In this document: piece by piece, positions 1-7,318 of the stretch
Position numbering within the stretch: the stretch's first letter is position 1
Layout: each line of letters opens with the position of its first letter
DNA from: Anaerolineae bacterium
GTDB lineage: Bacteria > Chloroflexota > Anaerolineae > Anaerolineales > UBA4823
Reading direction: 5' to 3'
Assembly: GCA_030622805.1 (NCBI GenBank)
Contig: JAUXFR010000017.1
Location: forward strand, 1-10,146
DNA: 10,146 bases
Notes under the pieces: model-generated
The model's database searches: none
Seen by the model: only the letters and a program-made list of their open reading frames with translations
Told to the model about the DNA's origin: nothing
Position numbers and translations under genes: made by a program

Positions 1-145
1 GCAATAGTATGATGTCAACCTTGAGATGCAGGGTGCCTTTGCCCGATTTAGAGTTCACCCGCCGTACGGCGCTCTTCTTACGGGCAGCAGGAGCTGCGAC
101 CGGCTTTGGTTTTACGCCAGATCTCTCACTAATCGTACGAAACAT
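1..145 (-). CDS. ftsW: FtsW, septal peptidoglycan glycosyltransferase (N-terminal 48 codons only)
   Basis: The start of a gene that runs off the left edge. An ATG at 145-143 lies inside the 3' end of murD in another frame, and a GAGGAG ribosome binding site sits 8 bases before it. The frame then stays open to base 1. The visible protein begins MFRTISERSG and continues as a basic Ala/Pro/Lys/Arg-rich cytoplasmic tail (residues about 10-38). It then reads LKVDIILL (residues 41-48), which looks like the entry to a first membrane segment. FtsW is the SEDS-family polymerase that makes septal glycan strands from lipid II together with its partner penicillin-binding protein. The identity rests on this N-terminal pattern and on position, since ftsW commonly follows murD in dcw clusters. 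A GTG at 58-56 is an alternative start that would remove the basic tail, but no good ribosome binding site precedes it. The diagnostic SEDS motifs lie outside the window. Confidence 0.75.
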   Translation of the reverse strand, partial: MFRTISERSGVKPKPVAAPAARKKSAVRRVNSKSGKGTLHLKVDIILL

Positions 146-1563
146 TCTCCTCGCTCCTCAAAATCCTTAAACTCATCAAAACTGGTTCCACCCGGGGATA
201 ACAGCACCACATCTCCGGTTTCAGCGATCTCCGCGGCTGCTCTTACGGCTTCCTGTAACCCACGGCAGCGTGTGACGCTGGGTGCCTGCACGGACTGTTC
301 ACGCCCGCTGGGTACGGTTAAATTCTTGTTGATCGCTTGATCGATAATTTCAGCAGCTTCTCCAAACAGGATAAGATGGTCAACACGATCCAGCGCAAGA
401 ACTGCGAAAGTCTCCCAGGGGAGATTTTTATCTCTCCCGCCAGCCAGCAGCACCAGGGGTTCATCAAACGAGCGGATCGCAGCTATGGTTCGCTCCGGTG
501 CCGTCGCAATCGAGTCGTTGTACCAGTCCGCACCGTGCCATGAACGGACGTGCTCCAACCGGTGTGGGATACCCTCAAACCTCCGTACACCCATCTGTAT
601 AGCAGCGGGCGCGGTTCCAACCGCAGCCGTGATCGCACAGGCGGCTAACACATTGAGCAGGTTGTGCTCACCTCTCAGTAGAACGTCCTCCTGTTTCAGC
701 AGCAGGATATCCTCATCCAGATCAGCGAGCCGAAGCCTTATGGCACCATCTCGCAGATACGTGCCCTGCTGATCGTCTCCTGGTTCTTGCAGTCCAAAGG
801 ACAACAATCTTCCGTGCACGTTTTGTGCCATATTCCATGCAACAGGGTCTTCCCTTCCAAGAATAGCGATATCGTCGGCGGCTTGATACGCCAGGATGCG
901 GGCTTTGATGCGGCTGTACACTTCCATTGAGCCGTGCCGGTCCAGATGATTCGGGGTTACATTCAGCACAGCCGCTACCTGCGGCGAAGATGACATCAGC
1001 TCCAATTGGAAGCTGGATAGCTCCATGACCGCCAGATCGGCTGCGTCCATCTCGTCCAGCTCAGCGATCAGAGGGGAACCGATATTCCCTCCCACCCAGA
1101 CTCGTGCTGGTTTGCTGCCGTTCTGATTTCGGAATTCTTGGTAAGCGGTTTTCACAATTTCTCCGACCAGCGATGTGGTGGTGGTTTTTCCGGCTGATCC
1201 GGTTATTCCGATAACCATGCAAGGAGCATGATCGAGGAAGATTTGCGAGTCATTCGACAGTTCGATGCCGCGCCCCTGTGCTTCTACCGCCAGGGGTATG
1301 GTTGGTGGAACGCCGCCAGAGAGGCAGACCAGATCAACACCATCCAGTAAGTTCAGCGGATGAGCGCCGCAGAACCATTGGATCTGCCAGCGTGCTCCGG
1401 GGATTTTTCGGAGCGCCTCCTGTTCTGCACGCAGTTCGCTTTCTTTTCGGATGTCGCTGAGCACAACCTGTGCTCCGTGCCTGGCCAGGTAGCGCGCCAG
1501 AGCTGTCCCTTGACGGGCAGCCCCAATGATGAGAACCTTCCGGCTGAACCAATCGCCTATCAT
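112..1563 (-). CDS. murD: UDP-N-acetylmuramoyl-L-alanine--glutamate ligase (MurD)
   Basis: A 483-residue cytoplasmic Mur ligase, slightly longer than the usual 440-460. It couples ATP hydrolysis to addition of glutamate to UDP-MurNAc-L-Ala. The N-terminal Rossmann-like domain has VLIIGAARQG (10-19). The central ATPase domain has the Walker A loop GITGSAGKTTT (119-129), GNIG (159-162), LSSFQLE (182-188) and NVTPNHLDRHGSM (201-213). GEHNLLN (298-304) and PHRLE (333-337) lead into the C-terminal domain, where NDSIATAPE (349-357) stands in place of the common NDSKATN. GGRDK (375-379) and SPGGTSFDEFKDFEERG near the C-terminus complete the family pattern. The ATG overlaps the mraY stop in an ATGA, with no clear ribosome binding site, so translation is probably coupled. 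The 3' end overlaps ftsW by 34 bases. The Lys-to-Ile change resembles what I recall of MurD2-type or Chloroflexota enzymes; glutamate stereospecificity cannot be read from the sequence. Confidence 0.96.
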   Translation of the reverse strand: MIGDWFSRKVLIIGAARQGTALARYLARHGAQVVLSDIRKESELRAEQEALRKIPGARWQIQWFCGAHPLNLLDGVDLVCLSGGVPPTIPLAVEAQGRGIELSNDSQIFLDHAPCMVIGITGSAGKTTTTSLVGEIVKTAYQEFRNQNGSKPARVWVGGNIGSPLIAELDEMDAADLAVMELSSFQLELMSSSPQVAAVLNVTPNHLDRHGSMEVYSRIKARILAYQAADDIAILGREDPVAWNMAQNVHGRLLSFGLQEPGDDQQGTYLRDGAIRLRLADLDEDILLLKQEDVLLRGEHNLLNVLAACAITAAVGTAPAAIQMGVRRFEGIPHRLEHVRSWHGADWYNDSIATAPERTIAAIRSFDEPLVLLAGGRDKNLPWETFAVLALDRVDHLILFGEAAEIIDQAINKNLTVPSGREQSVQAPSVTRCRGLQEAVRAAAEIAETGDVVLLSPGGTSFDEFKDFEERGECFVRLVRDLA

Positions 1564-2552
1564 ACAAATGCCAATGTCACGCCGACCATGACTACCATTA
1601 AACTGATTAACCAGAATCGCTGTACGACCTGGGTTTCACTCCATCCTGAAAGTTCAAAATGATGGTGCAGGGGCGTCATCTTAAACAATCGTCTTCCGCC
1701 GGTTAATTTGAAATATATTACCTGTAAGATCACACTCATCGTCTCACTGAAGGGGATCACCGCGATCAATGGGAGCAGGATCCAATGACCTGTCATAAGA
1801 GCTACAACGCCGATTGTCGCTCCAAGCGCTAAGGATCCCGTGTCCCCCATGAAAAGCTTTGCGGGATGCACGTTGAACCACAGGAATCCGAAGATCGCAC
1901 CGACGAGCGTAAACGCGAACCTCGCCAGGAAAATTTGCCCTTGAAGCATCGCGATGCCGCCGTATGCTATGAATACGGTCGCAGCTATCAGACCCGCCAG
2001 ACCATCCAGCCCGTCCGTGAGATTCACGGCGTTCGCCGCACCGACGATGACAAAAATCGCGATTGGCACGTACCAGTAGCCTAAGTCGATCTCTCCTTTT
2101 ACGCCCGGCAGATACACGATCGGAATTTCGAGCACAAACGCCAGACCTAATGCTGCGACCAGTGCGATAAGCACCTGGAAAAGTAACTTTGTGCGCGCCC
2201 GCATCCCTTTCTCGGCGCGCTGGCCTCGCAAACCCGCCCAGTCGTCGACTGCACCCAGGATTGCGTAGAGAATCATCACACCCATCGGAAGGATTACGCT
2301 CCGACCCAATATGGTAAATCCGAGCAGCCCGCTGGCGTTCAGAAGGATTGTGATCAGCACCACAGGCAGGATGATCATCACACCGCCCATCGTGGGTGTG
2401 CCTAATTTATTAAAGTGCATTTCCGGACCATCGATGCGAATGGTCTCGCCGACTTTAAAATAGCGCAGTACTCTGATCAATGGCGGTCCCCAGATTACGG
2501 TCATCATAAAACTGAATCCTGCCAACCCCATGATCATCATGACATTGGTCAT
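1560..2552 (-). CDS. mraY: Phospho-N-acetylmuramoyl-pentapeptide transferase (MraY)
   Basis: A 330-residue polytopic membrane enzyme that transfers phospho-MurNAc-pentapeptide from UDP to undecaprenyl phosphate on the inner face of the membrane, giving lipid I. All expected MraY landmarks are present: GTPTMGG (51-57), the VDDWAGL Asp pair (D103, D104), NLTDGLDGLA (177-186), the FMGDTGS loop (234-240), and the histidine-rich MTPLHHHFE segment (292-300) followed by SGWSE. About ten hydrophobic segments are visible between these loops. The length is within the family norm (320-360). The ATG forms an ATGA overlap with the murF stop, and GGAG lies 8 bases upstream inside murF, so translation is coupled. 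The stop overlaps the murD start in the same way. The histidine segment separates it from the related WecA/TagO transferases. Confidence 0.97.
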   Translation of the reverse strand: MTNVMMIMGLAGFSFMMTVIWGPPLIRVLRYFKVGETIRIDGPEMHFNKLGTPTMGGVMIILPVVLITILLNASGLLGFTILGRSVILPMGVMILYAILGAVDDWAGLRGQRAEKGMRARTKLLFQVLIALVAALGLAFVLEIPIVYLPGVKGEIDLGYWYVPIAIFVIVGAANAVNLTDGLDGLAGLIAATVFIAYGGIAMLQGQIFLARFAFTLVGAIFGFLWFNVHPAKLFMGDTGSLALGATIGVVALMTGHWILLPLIAVIPFSETMSVILQVIYFKLTGGRRLFKMTPLHHHFELSGWSETQVVQRFWLISLMVVMVGVTLAFV

Positions 2553-3988
2553 CGATGCGTCTCCAGGGCGGTTACGATATGATCCATTCGCATGCCGTGT
2601 GACCCCTTGATCAGCACGACATCGTCTTCACACAGACGGGGTTCTAGGAATTCGATCGCTACCTGGCTGTTTTCCAATTCGGTAATCAATTCTTCCTGCA
2701 TCCCCGCCTGTCGAGCAGCCGCGGAAATCAGCAAGCCAAGTTCTCCAACGGTTACCAATTCGTCAGCCACTTCAGCCGCCCGTCTGCCAACTATTTCGTG
2801 TCCCTGGCGTTCGTAGGGACCGAGTTCGAGCATGTCACCCAGAACGGCGACCTTGTTGCCATCCATTTCGTCGAGCAGGTTGAGCGCTGCCAGCGTTGAT
2901 TCTGGGGATGCGTTGTAAGTGTCATCGAGCAGCAGCGCACCGCAATGAGATTTCACGACGACCAGGCGCAGCTGTATGTTCTCCGAGCGCAGCCCATTCA
3001 CGATTTCCTGCCAGGTTAATCCTTCGATCAAACCGACCGCGGCTGCCCGTAGTACCGTATGCACGGAATGCCTGCCGATCATTGGTACGCGCATATGCAG
3101 CGTTTCACCATGGTAGTGCAGTCGAAAATTAATGCCATCCAGACCCAGGCTTTCGATGCTGTCCGCCCACAGGTCTGACTGTGGGGTGAGACCGTAGAAA
3201 AACACCCTCGCCCGGGTTTTATCCCTCATTTCACGCACCAGTGGGTCGTCGTTGTTAAGAATAGCGACCCCCTCCGGGGCAGGCGGCAGAGCTTCGAATA
3301 ATTCCGCTTTCCCGCGCACAATCGCTTCCTGCGAACCCGCTCGCTCTGCGTGAACGGTTCCGATAAGGGTCATCACACCTACGTGCGGTTGTGCGATATC
3401 GCATAAGAATTGGATTTCCCCAGGCACATAAAAACCCATTTCCAGCACAGCTCGCTCGTGACCTTTCCCGAGACCCAGGATTGTTAAAGGAAGCCCGATT
3501 TCGTTGTTTAGATTACCCGGGTTTTTTAAAGTACGGTAGCGCTGGCTGAGAACCTCAGCAACGACTTCTTTCGTCGTGGATTTTCCCACACTGCCGGTAA
3601 TCCCGATCACGCGCAAATCTATCTTCCGGCGCCAGAACCTGGCAATCTGCTGCAGCGCTTCCAGACTGTCTTCCACATAAAGTTTTATGGGTGTGTGCGG
3701 GTCTATCTCTGCTATTTCGTTTGACAGTTCGGTCCTGTCGATTGGTGTACGGAGATCCAGCACTGCGGAAGTGTTATCTGCGATCCGCTGGACCAGTGCA
3801 AATCTGGCGCCGTGTTTGAAAGCGTCTTCAATGAAGTCATGTCCATCGACTCGTTCACCGGGTAACGCTACGAATAGTGCGCCTGGGATCGCCAGACGCG
3901 AATCGACTACAGCACTGGTTATGACACGGTCGCTGTGGTCAGGATGGATGCCCTGAAGGGCTTCGATTACGTTTCCCAGCGTTAACAA
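2549..3988 (-). CDS. murF: UDP-MurNAc-tripeptide--D-alanyl-D-alanine ligase (MurF)
   Basis: A 479-residue cytoplasmic ligase that adds D-Ala-D-Ala to the UDP-MurNAc-tripeptide, giving the pentapeptide used by MraY. The N-terminal substrate domain has DSRLAIPGALFVAL (29-42) and GERVDGHDFI. The Walker A loop is GITGSVGKSTT (129-139), followed by the MurF-typical KNPGNLNNEIGLPLT (155-169). EMGFYVPGEI is at 183-192. The C-terminal domain has LDDTYNASPES (354-364), LGDMLELG (383-390) and KGSHGMRMDHIV (461-472). The usual GxHNV motif reads GRHSV (305-309), so the Asn is replaced. The start is TTG at 3988-3986 with GAGGA 10 bases upstream; no other start codon lies near it. It follows ftsI after a 30-base AT-rich gap, where murE often sits in other bacteria. 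Its stop overlaps the mraY start. Confidence 0.96.
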   Translation of the reverse strand: MLTLGNVIEALQGIHPDHSDRVITSAVVDSRLAIPGALFVALPGERVDGHDFIEDAFKHGARFALVQRIADNTSAVLDLRTPIDRTELSNEIAEIDPHTPIKLYVEDSLEALQQIARFWRRKIDLRVIGITGSVGKSTTKEVVAEVLSQRYRTLKNPGNLNNEIGLPLTILGLGKGHERAVLEMGFYVPGEIQFLCDIAQPHVGVMTLIGTVHAERAGSQEAIVRGKAELFEALPPAPEGVAILNNDDPLVREMRDKTRARVFFYGLTPQSDLWADSIESLGLDGINFRLHYHGETLHMRVPMIGRHSVHTVLRAAAVGLIEGLTWQEIVNGLRSENIQLRLVVVKSHCGALLLDDTYNASPESTLAALNLLDEMDGNKVAVLGDMLELGPYERQGHEIVGRRAAEVADELVTVGELGLLISAAARQAGMQEELITELENSQVAIEFLEPRLCEDDVVLIKGSHGMRMDHIVTALETHR

Positions 3989-4018
3989 AATAAAATTATC
4001 CTCAATTTATTCAATGAT

Positions 4019-5782
4019 TTATTGTCCCAATAGGCTTTGCCGGATGTCATCGGGCGGCAGTTTCATTAAGACGACCAATTCTTCCACGACTTCTGCGAAA
4101 ATTGGAGCTGCAACTTCTGAACCCCATATCGAAGAGGTCGGTTTTTCCAACCAGACATAAACCACAAACCGGGGATCGTCCACCGGTCCCCAACCGACAA
4201 AGGACGCATTGGTCAGATTGCTGGTATATCCGTAGGGTGTCGGAATTTCGCCGGTGCCGGTCTTACCCGCCACGCGATATCCGGTGACAAGTGCGTCGGA
4301 CGCTTCCACTTCCAGGGAGGTTGCCAGCATCTCCGTGGCAATCCTGGCTGTCTCTGCACTGATTGGTATGGCGATAACATGGTTTCCGATATCATGCTGG
4401 TGACCGCTGCTGATCATCGAGCGCACAATATGTGGCGCCATGATCTTCCCATTATTTGCTGCCGCTGAGATGGCAGAAACCATCTGGAGCGGTGTGGATG
4501 ATACACCCTGTCCAAACGAATTGGTTCCCAGGTCTGCTTCATACCAATCATCATCACCGGGGACTTTCAACCGTCCGCGAGCTTCCCCAGCCATATCGAT
4601 CCCGGTTCGTTTTCCAATTCCAAATCGTCCCATATAATCATAAAAATCTTTCGCGCCGATCCGTTGTCCGATCCATGCCAGACACACATTTAAGGAATGC
4701 TGCATGCAGCCGGTCATATCCTGGGGTCCCCAGGCGCCAAAGTTCCAATTGTAGATTTTCGTGCCGCCGATTTCGATCATCCCTGTATCAATAAATTCGG
4801 TCTCCGGTTCGATCGCACCGGTATCCAATCCGGTCAATAAAGTTAGCACCTTGTATACGGACCCGGTTTCGTAAGCCTGGCTGATCGCACGGTTGAAGGG
4901 CGTAGAGTCAGTAAAGATCTCTGCGTAGCGCCAGTATTCATTCAGGTTCAAGCGCGGTGTGCTTGCCATGGCCATTATTTCGCCGGTTTTTGGATCCATG
5001 ATCACAATCGTCGCAGACTCGGCACCGTTCTTCTTCATTGAGCGGTCGACGATTTTTTCCATGGCAATCTGTATCTCTCTATCGATGGTCAGAACCAGAC
5101 TGACGCCGGCCGGGATTTCAGGCAATCCCTCGACTCTATTAGGGTCGGTAGACAACCATACGACTTCAGACTTCCCCGCCAGCATTTCGTTGTAATACGC
5201 TTCTACACCATAAAACCCCTGCCCCTCGTGTCCGACAAAGCCCACAATGTTTGAGCCAGTTCTATTTTCTGGATAGGTGCGCCTGAGCAGAGGGTGAAAA
5301 ATCAACCCTCTCAAACTGGGCGCTTTTGGATCTCTACTGTTCGCGTAGGTAAGTTTAATCTGTTCGTTAAGGATTTCCAATTGATCCACCTGTTCTTGCG
5401 TGACATTGTTGGCAAGCACAGCGTACACTGCATTCTCCGAAGGTTCAATGTTGGCAGCAGAAAGGACTTCCTCGTAGTCAGCATCTATGATCATCTCCAT
5501 AGCCATGGCAATCGTTTCTGAATTTCTTACGTTCCGCAGCTCGACACCCACTTCGTACACTTTCTCATTGCCAGCCAGCAGGTGACCATAACGATCGTAA
5601 ATCAGGCCTCTGGCTGGTTTGATGGTGTAGAAATAGCCGGCAAACTGATCCCTTTTGTCGTTGAAATACTTGATTTGTTCCTTGTCGGTCTGGATACGCA
5701 GTAATTGCACAGCGATGATGATTGGGATGATTGAAAGCACATATCCAAGAAATGTATAACGCCAGATGTTTTCACGATTCAT
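4019..5782 (-). CDS. ftsI: Penicillin-binding protein transpeptidase, FtsI/PBP2B type
   Basis: A class B penicillin-binding protein of 587 residues that cross-links septal peptidoglycan and normally works with FtsW. A short cytoplasmic N-terminus is followed by one membrane anchor (about residues 9-29). The dimerisation domain starts at IKPARGLIYDRYGHLLA (about 54-70). The transpeptidase domain has all three active-site motifs: SVYK (nucleophile Ser308, Lys311), SLN (363-365) and KTGT (507-510). There is no PASTA tail; the protein ends about 77 residues after KTG. Two ATGs compete. The one at 5788 overlaps the ftsL stop but directly abuts GAGGA, while the one at 5782 has GAGGA 6 bases upstream and is preferred here; the difference is two residues. 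The FtsI role, rather than an elongation PBP, is inferred from the dcw context. Confidence 0.95.
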   Translation of the reverse strand: MNRENIWRYTFLGYVLSIIPIIIAVQLLRIQTDKEQIKYFNDKRDQFAGYFYTIKPARGLIYDRYGHLLAGNEKVYEVGVELRNVRNSETIAMAMEMIIDADYEEVLSAANIEPSENAVYAVLANNVTQEQVDQLEILNEQIKLTYANSRDPKAPSLRGLIFHPLLRRTYPENRTGSNIVGFVGHEGQGFYGVEAYYNEMLAGKSEVVWLSTDPNRVEGLPEIPAGVSLVLTIDREIQIAMEKIVDRSMKKNGAESATIVIMDPKTGEIMAMASTPRLNLNEYWRYAEIFTDSTPFNRAISQAYETGSVYKVLTLLTGLDTGAIEPETEFIDTGMIEIGGTKIYNWNFGAWGPQDMTGCMQHSLNVCLAWIGQRIGAKDFYDYMGRFGIGKRTGIDMAGEARGRLKVPGDDDWYEADLGTNSFGQGVSSTPLQMVSAISAAANNGKIMAPHIVRSMISSGHQHDIGNHVIAIPISAETARIATEMLATSLEVEASDALVTGYRVAGKTGTGEIPTPYGYTSNLTNASFVGWGPVDDPRFVVYVWLEKPTSSIWGSEVAAPIFAEVVEELVVLMKLPPDDIRQSLLGQ

Positions 5783-5784
5783 GG

Positions 5785-6258
5785 TCATTCCTCAAAAAAA
5801 GGGAGTACAAACGGGCTGATATATTTGTAAAGCCAGTGGAAGAGCGACTCTGTATACTCTTCTGGCAGGACAGGAGCGCTGATGATCGGTTTTTCGTTGC
5901 TCGGTGCCAGGATTACAGGTTCCCGACCGGCATACCCGGGTACCAGCAAATACATCGCCTGCTCGGGATCAAACTGCTTAAAATCCATTTCTCTGGCACG
6001 GTTATCTAATGTCCTGGATGAAGAAAGATTTGCCAGCACTGCTTTCAGGTTTTCGTTCTCCTGTTCAAGCAGTTCGACCTGGCTCTGCATTCCCTGGATG
6101 TCGCGACCAATCGCTGCTGCCTGGGCGCTTACGTTGAGATAGAATCCTGCAATAAGTGCGATCAGCACAACAATAACCAGGAAAAACCCGACCATCTGAA
6201 GCTGACTGCGCCAGGGAGCTTGTGGGTATGCCTGTTTTATTTTCTCAAATTGGTTCAT
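5785..6258 (-). CDS. ftsL: FtsL/DivIC-like septum formation initiator protein
   Basis: A 157-residue bitopic membrane protein between rsmH and ftsI, the classic ftsL position. A basic cytoplasmic stretch (1-19) precedes one membrane segment (about 20-42). A periplasmic or extracellular coiled coil (about 46-80, with EIxxLExENxxL-like spacing) follows, then RAREMDF (87-93) and YLLVPGY (103-109). That last pattern is shared by the FtsL and DivIC/FtsB families, which scaffold the FtsW-FtsI complex. The C-terminal 18 residues are strikingly aromatic and hydrophobic (SLFHWLYKYISPF...FFEE), unusual for the family. Three consecutive ATGs (6264, 6261, 6258) follow AGGAG. The third has 6-base spacing and is chosen; the first directly abuts the binding site. 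FtsL and DivIC cannot be separated by sequence reading alone, so the symbol rests on position. Confidence 0.8.
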   Translation of the reverse strand: MNQFEKIKQAYPQAPWRSQLQMVGFFLVIVVLIALIAGFYLNVSAQAAAIGRDIQGMQSQVELLEQENENLKAVLANLSSSRTLDNRAREMDFKQFDPEQAMYLLVPGYAGREPVILAPSNEKPIISAPVLPEEYTESLFHWLYKYISPFVLPFFEE

Positions 6259-6264
6259 CATCAT

Positions 6265-6269
6265 CTCCT
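6265..6269 (-). promoter_or_regulatory. Ribosome binding site of the ftsL-like gene
   Basis: AGGAG directly precedes three in-frame ATG codons. Because it abuts the first one, it best serves the third (6 bases away), which is why that start was chosen. Confidence 0.7.
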
Positions 6270-6320
6270 GTCGTTACATTAGGGTTCCAGCAGCCTGAGC
6301 CCTCGTAACCAACAGGTTTG

Positions 6321-6343
6321 CAACAAACATGCCAGCTTTGTTG
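6321..6343 (-). other. Hairpin in the rsmH-ftsL spacer
   Basis: CAACAAA and TTTGTTG form a perfect 7-bp inverted repeat with a 9-base loop, starting 7 bases after the rsmH stop. No T-run follows on the transcribed strand, so it is not a convincing terminator. It may be a processing or stabilising stem in the mRNA, or chance. Confidence 0.35.
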
Positions 6344-6350
6344 TTTAATC

Positions 6351-7313
6351 TTAAATTTTTTCGGCAATCCTCAATCTTGCTGAACGTGATCGAGGGTTTT
6401 TTTTGATTTCATCTTCGTGTGGGCGGATCGGTTTTCGGTTTATCTCCTTTAAGGTAGCTTTATGCCCACAAGTACATACTGGCTGGCGAGGGGGGCAAAT
6501 ACAGTCCCTGCTTTCACGCCTGATGAACACTTTTACCATCCGGTCTTCCAGCGAGTGAAATGACATCACAGTCAGCCTCGATCCCTGGGAAAGTGCTGCG
6601 GCTGCCTGGGGCAGAACACGCTCCAGTGCATCCAGCTCTTTGTTTACAGCGATGCGCAGCGCTTGAAAAGTGCGTGTAGCCGGATGGATGCGCTGTCTTC
6701 TGCGAGAATTATCAGTGTGTCTCCCAGTCGAGGCTTTACGTATAACGTTAGCTAAATGCAGAGTATCTCGGATCGGTCGAGCGTATGTAATCGCCTTTGC
6801 GATCCGCCTGGCGTGACGCTCCTCGCCGTACTGGAAGATGATATCTGCCAGTTCTTTTTCCGGCAGTTCGTTTACCAGATCGGCTGCGCTGATCGGATTA
6901 CGTGGGTCAAAGCGCATGTCCAGAGCCGCTGCGGTCTGAAAGGAGAAGCCTCGATCTGTTTGATCCAGCTGCATGGATGAGACACCCAGGTCAAGCAATA
7001 TTCCATTAACGCTAGACCACCCTAATTGCCTGATCTGTTCAGTGAGCATGACATATGAACTCTGTATGATAATTGCTCGTGTCCCATAGTCAGCCAGATG
7101 TTCTTGAGCAAGTTTGATTGCGAGAGGGTCGACATCTAAACCCAGCAGCAAACCATCTGGTGAGCTTGCCTGCAGGATTCCCCAGGCGTGTCCACCAGCA
7201 CCCAGTGTCCCATCCACATAACGACCACCACCGAATGGTTTTAAGCTATTTATGATCTCTTGGTAAAGTACAGGTTGATGAGGGAGTATCGCTCCCTGTT
7301 CCCTATCGATCAT
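6351..7313 (-). CDS. rsmH: 16S rRNA (cytosine-1402-N4)-methyltransferase RsmH (MraW)
   Basis: A 320-residue SAM-dependent enzyme that methylates N4 of C1402 in the ribosomal P site of 16S rRNA. Family motifs are clear: HQPVLYQE (12-19), the SAM loop DGTLGAGGHA (34-43), LDLGVSS (107-113), DRGFSF (120-125), MRFDP (133-137), HPATRTFQALRIAVNKEL (210-227), SFHSLEDR (251-258) and the C-terminal RSARLRIAEK. Four cysteines in two CxC pairs (C271, C273, C280, C282) could bind a metal, a feature I recall from other RsmH proteins. The length is normal (300-320). It starts 5 bases after the end of mraZ without an evident ribosome binding site, so coupling with mraZ is likely. An A8 run near the 3' end places the heptamer A AAA AAC in frame (see findings). 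Confidence 0.97.
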   Translation of the reverse strand: MIDREQGAILPHQPVLYQEIINSLKPFGGGRYVDGTLGAGGHAWGILQASSPDGLLLGLDVDPLAIKLAQEHLADYGTRAIIIQSSYVMLTEQIRQLGWSSVNGILLDLGVSSMQLDQTDRGFSFQTAAALDMRFDPRNPISAADLVNELPEKELADIIFQYGEERHARRIAKAITYARPIRDTLHLANVIRKASTGRHTDNSRRRQRIHPATRTFQALRIAVNKELDALERVLPQAAAALSQGSRLTVMSFHSLEDRMVKVFIRRESRDCICPPRQPVCTCGHKATLKEINRKPIRPHEDEIKKNPRSRSARLRIAEKI

Positions 7314-7318
7314 GGTAT

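Noticed and set aside
1..11. An 11-base sequence, GCAATAGTATG, repeated at 9321-9331.
   Set aside because: The match stops at 11 bases and lies within two unrelated coding regions; probably chance.
26..340. A 104-codon plus-strand open frame at the left edge.
   Set aside because: It is antisense to murD and ftsW, both supported by motifs and ribosome binding sites.
5794..5800. A T7 run (transcript sense) at the end of the ftsL-like gene as a possible frameshift into ftsI.
   Set aside because: The ftsI frame has a TGA between the run and its ATG, so a slip gives no fusion.
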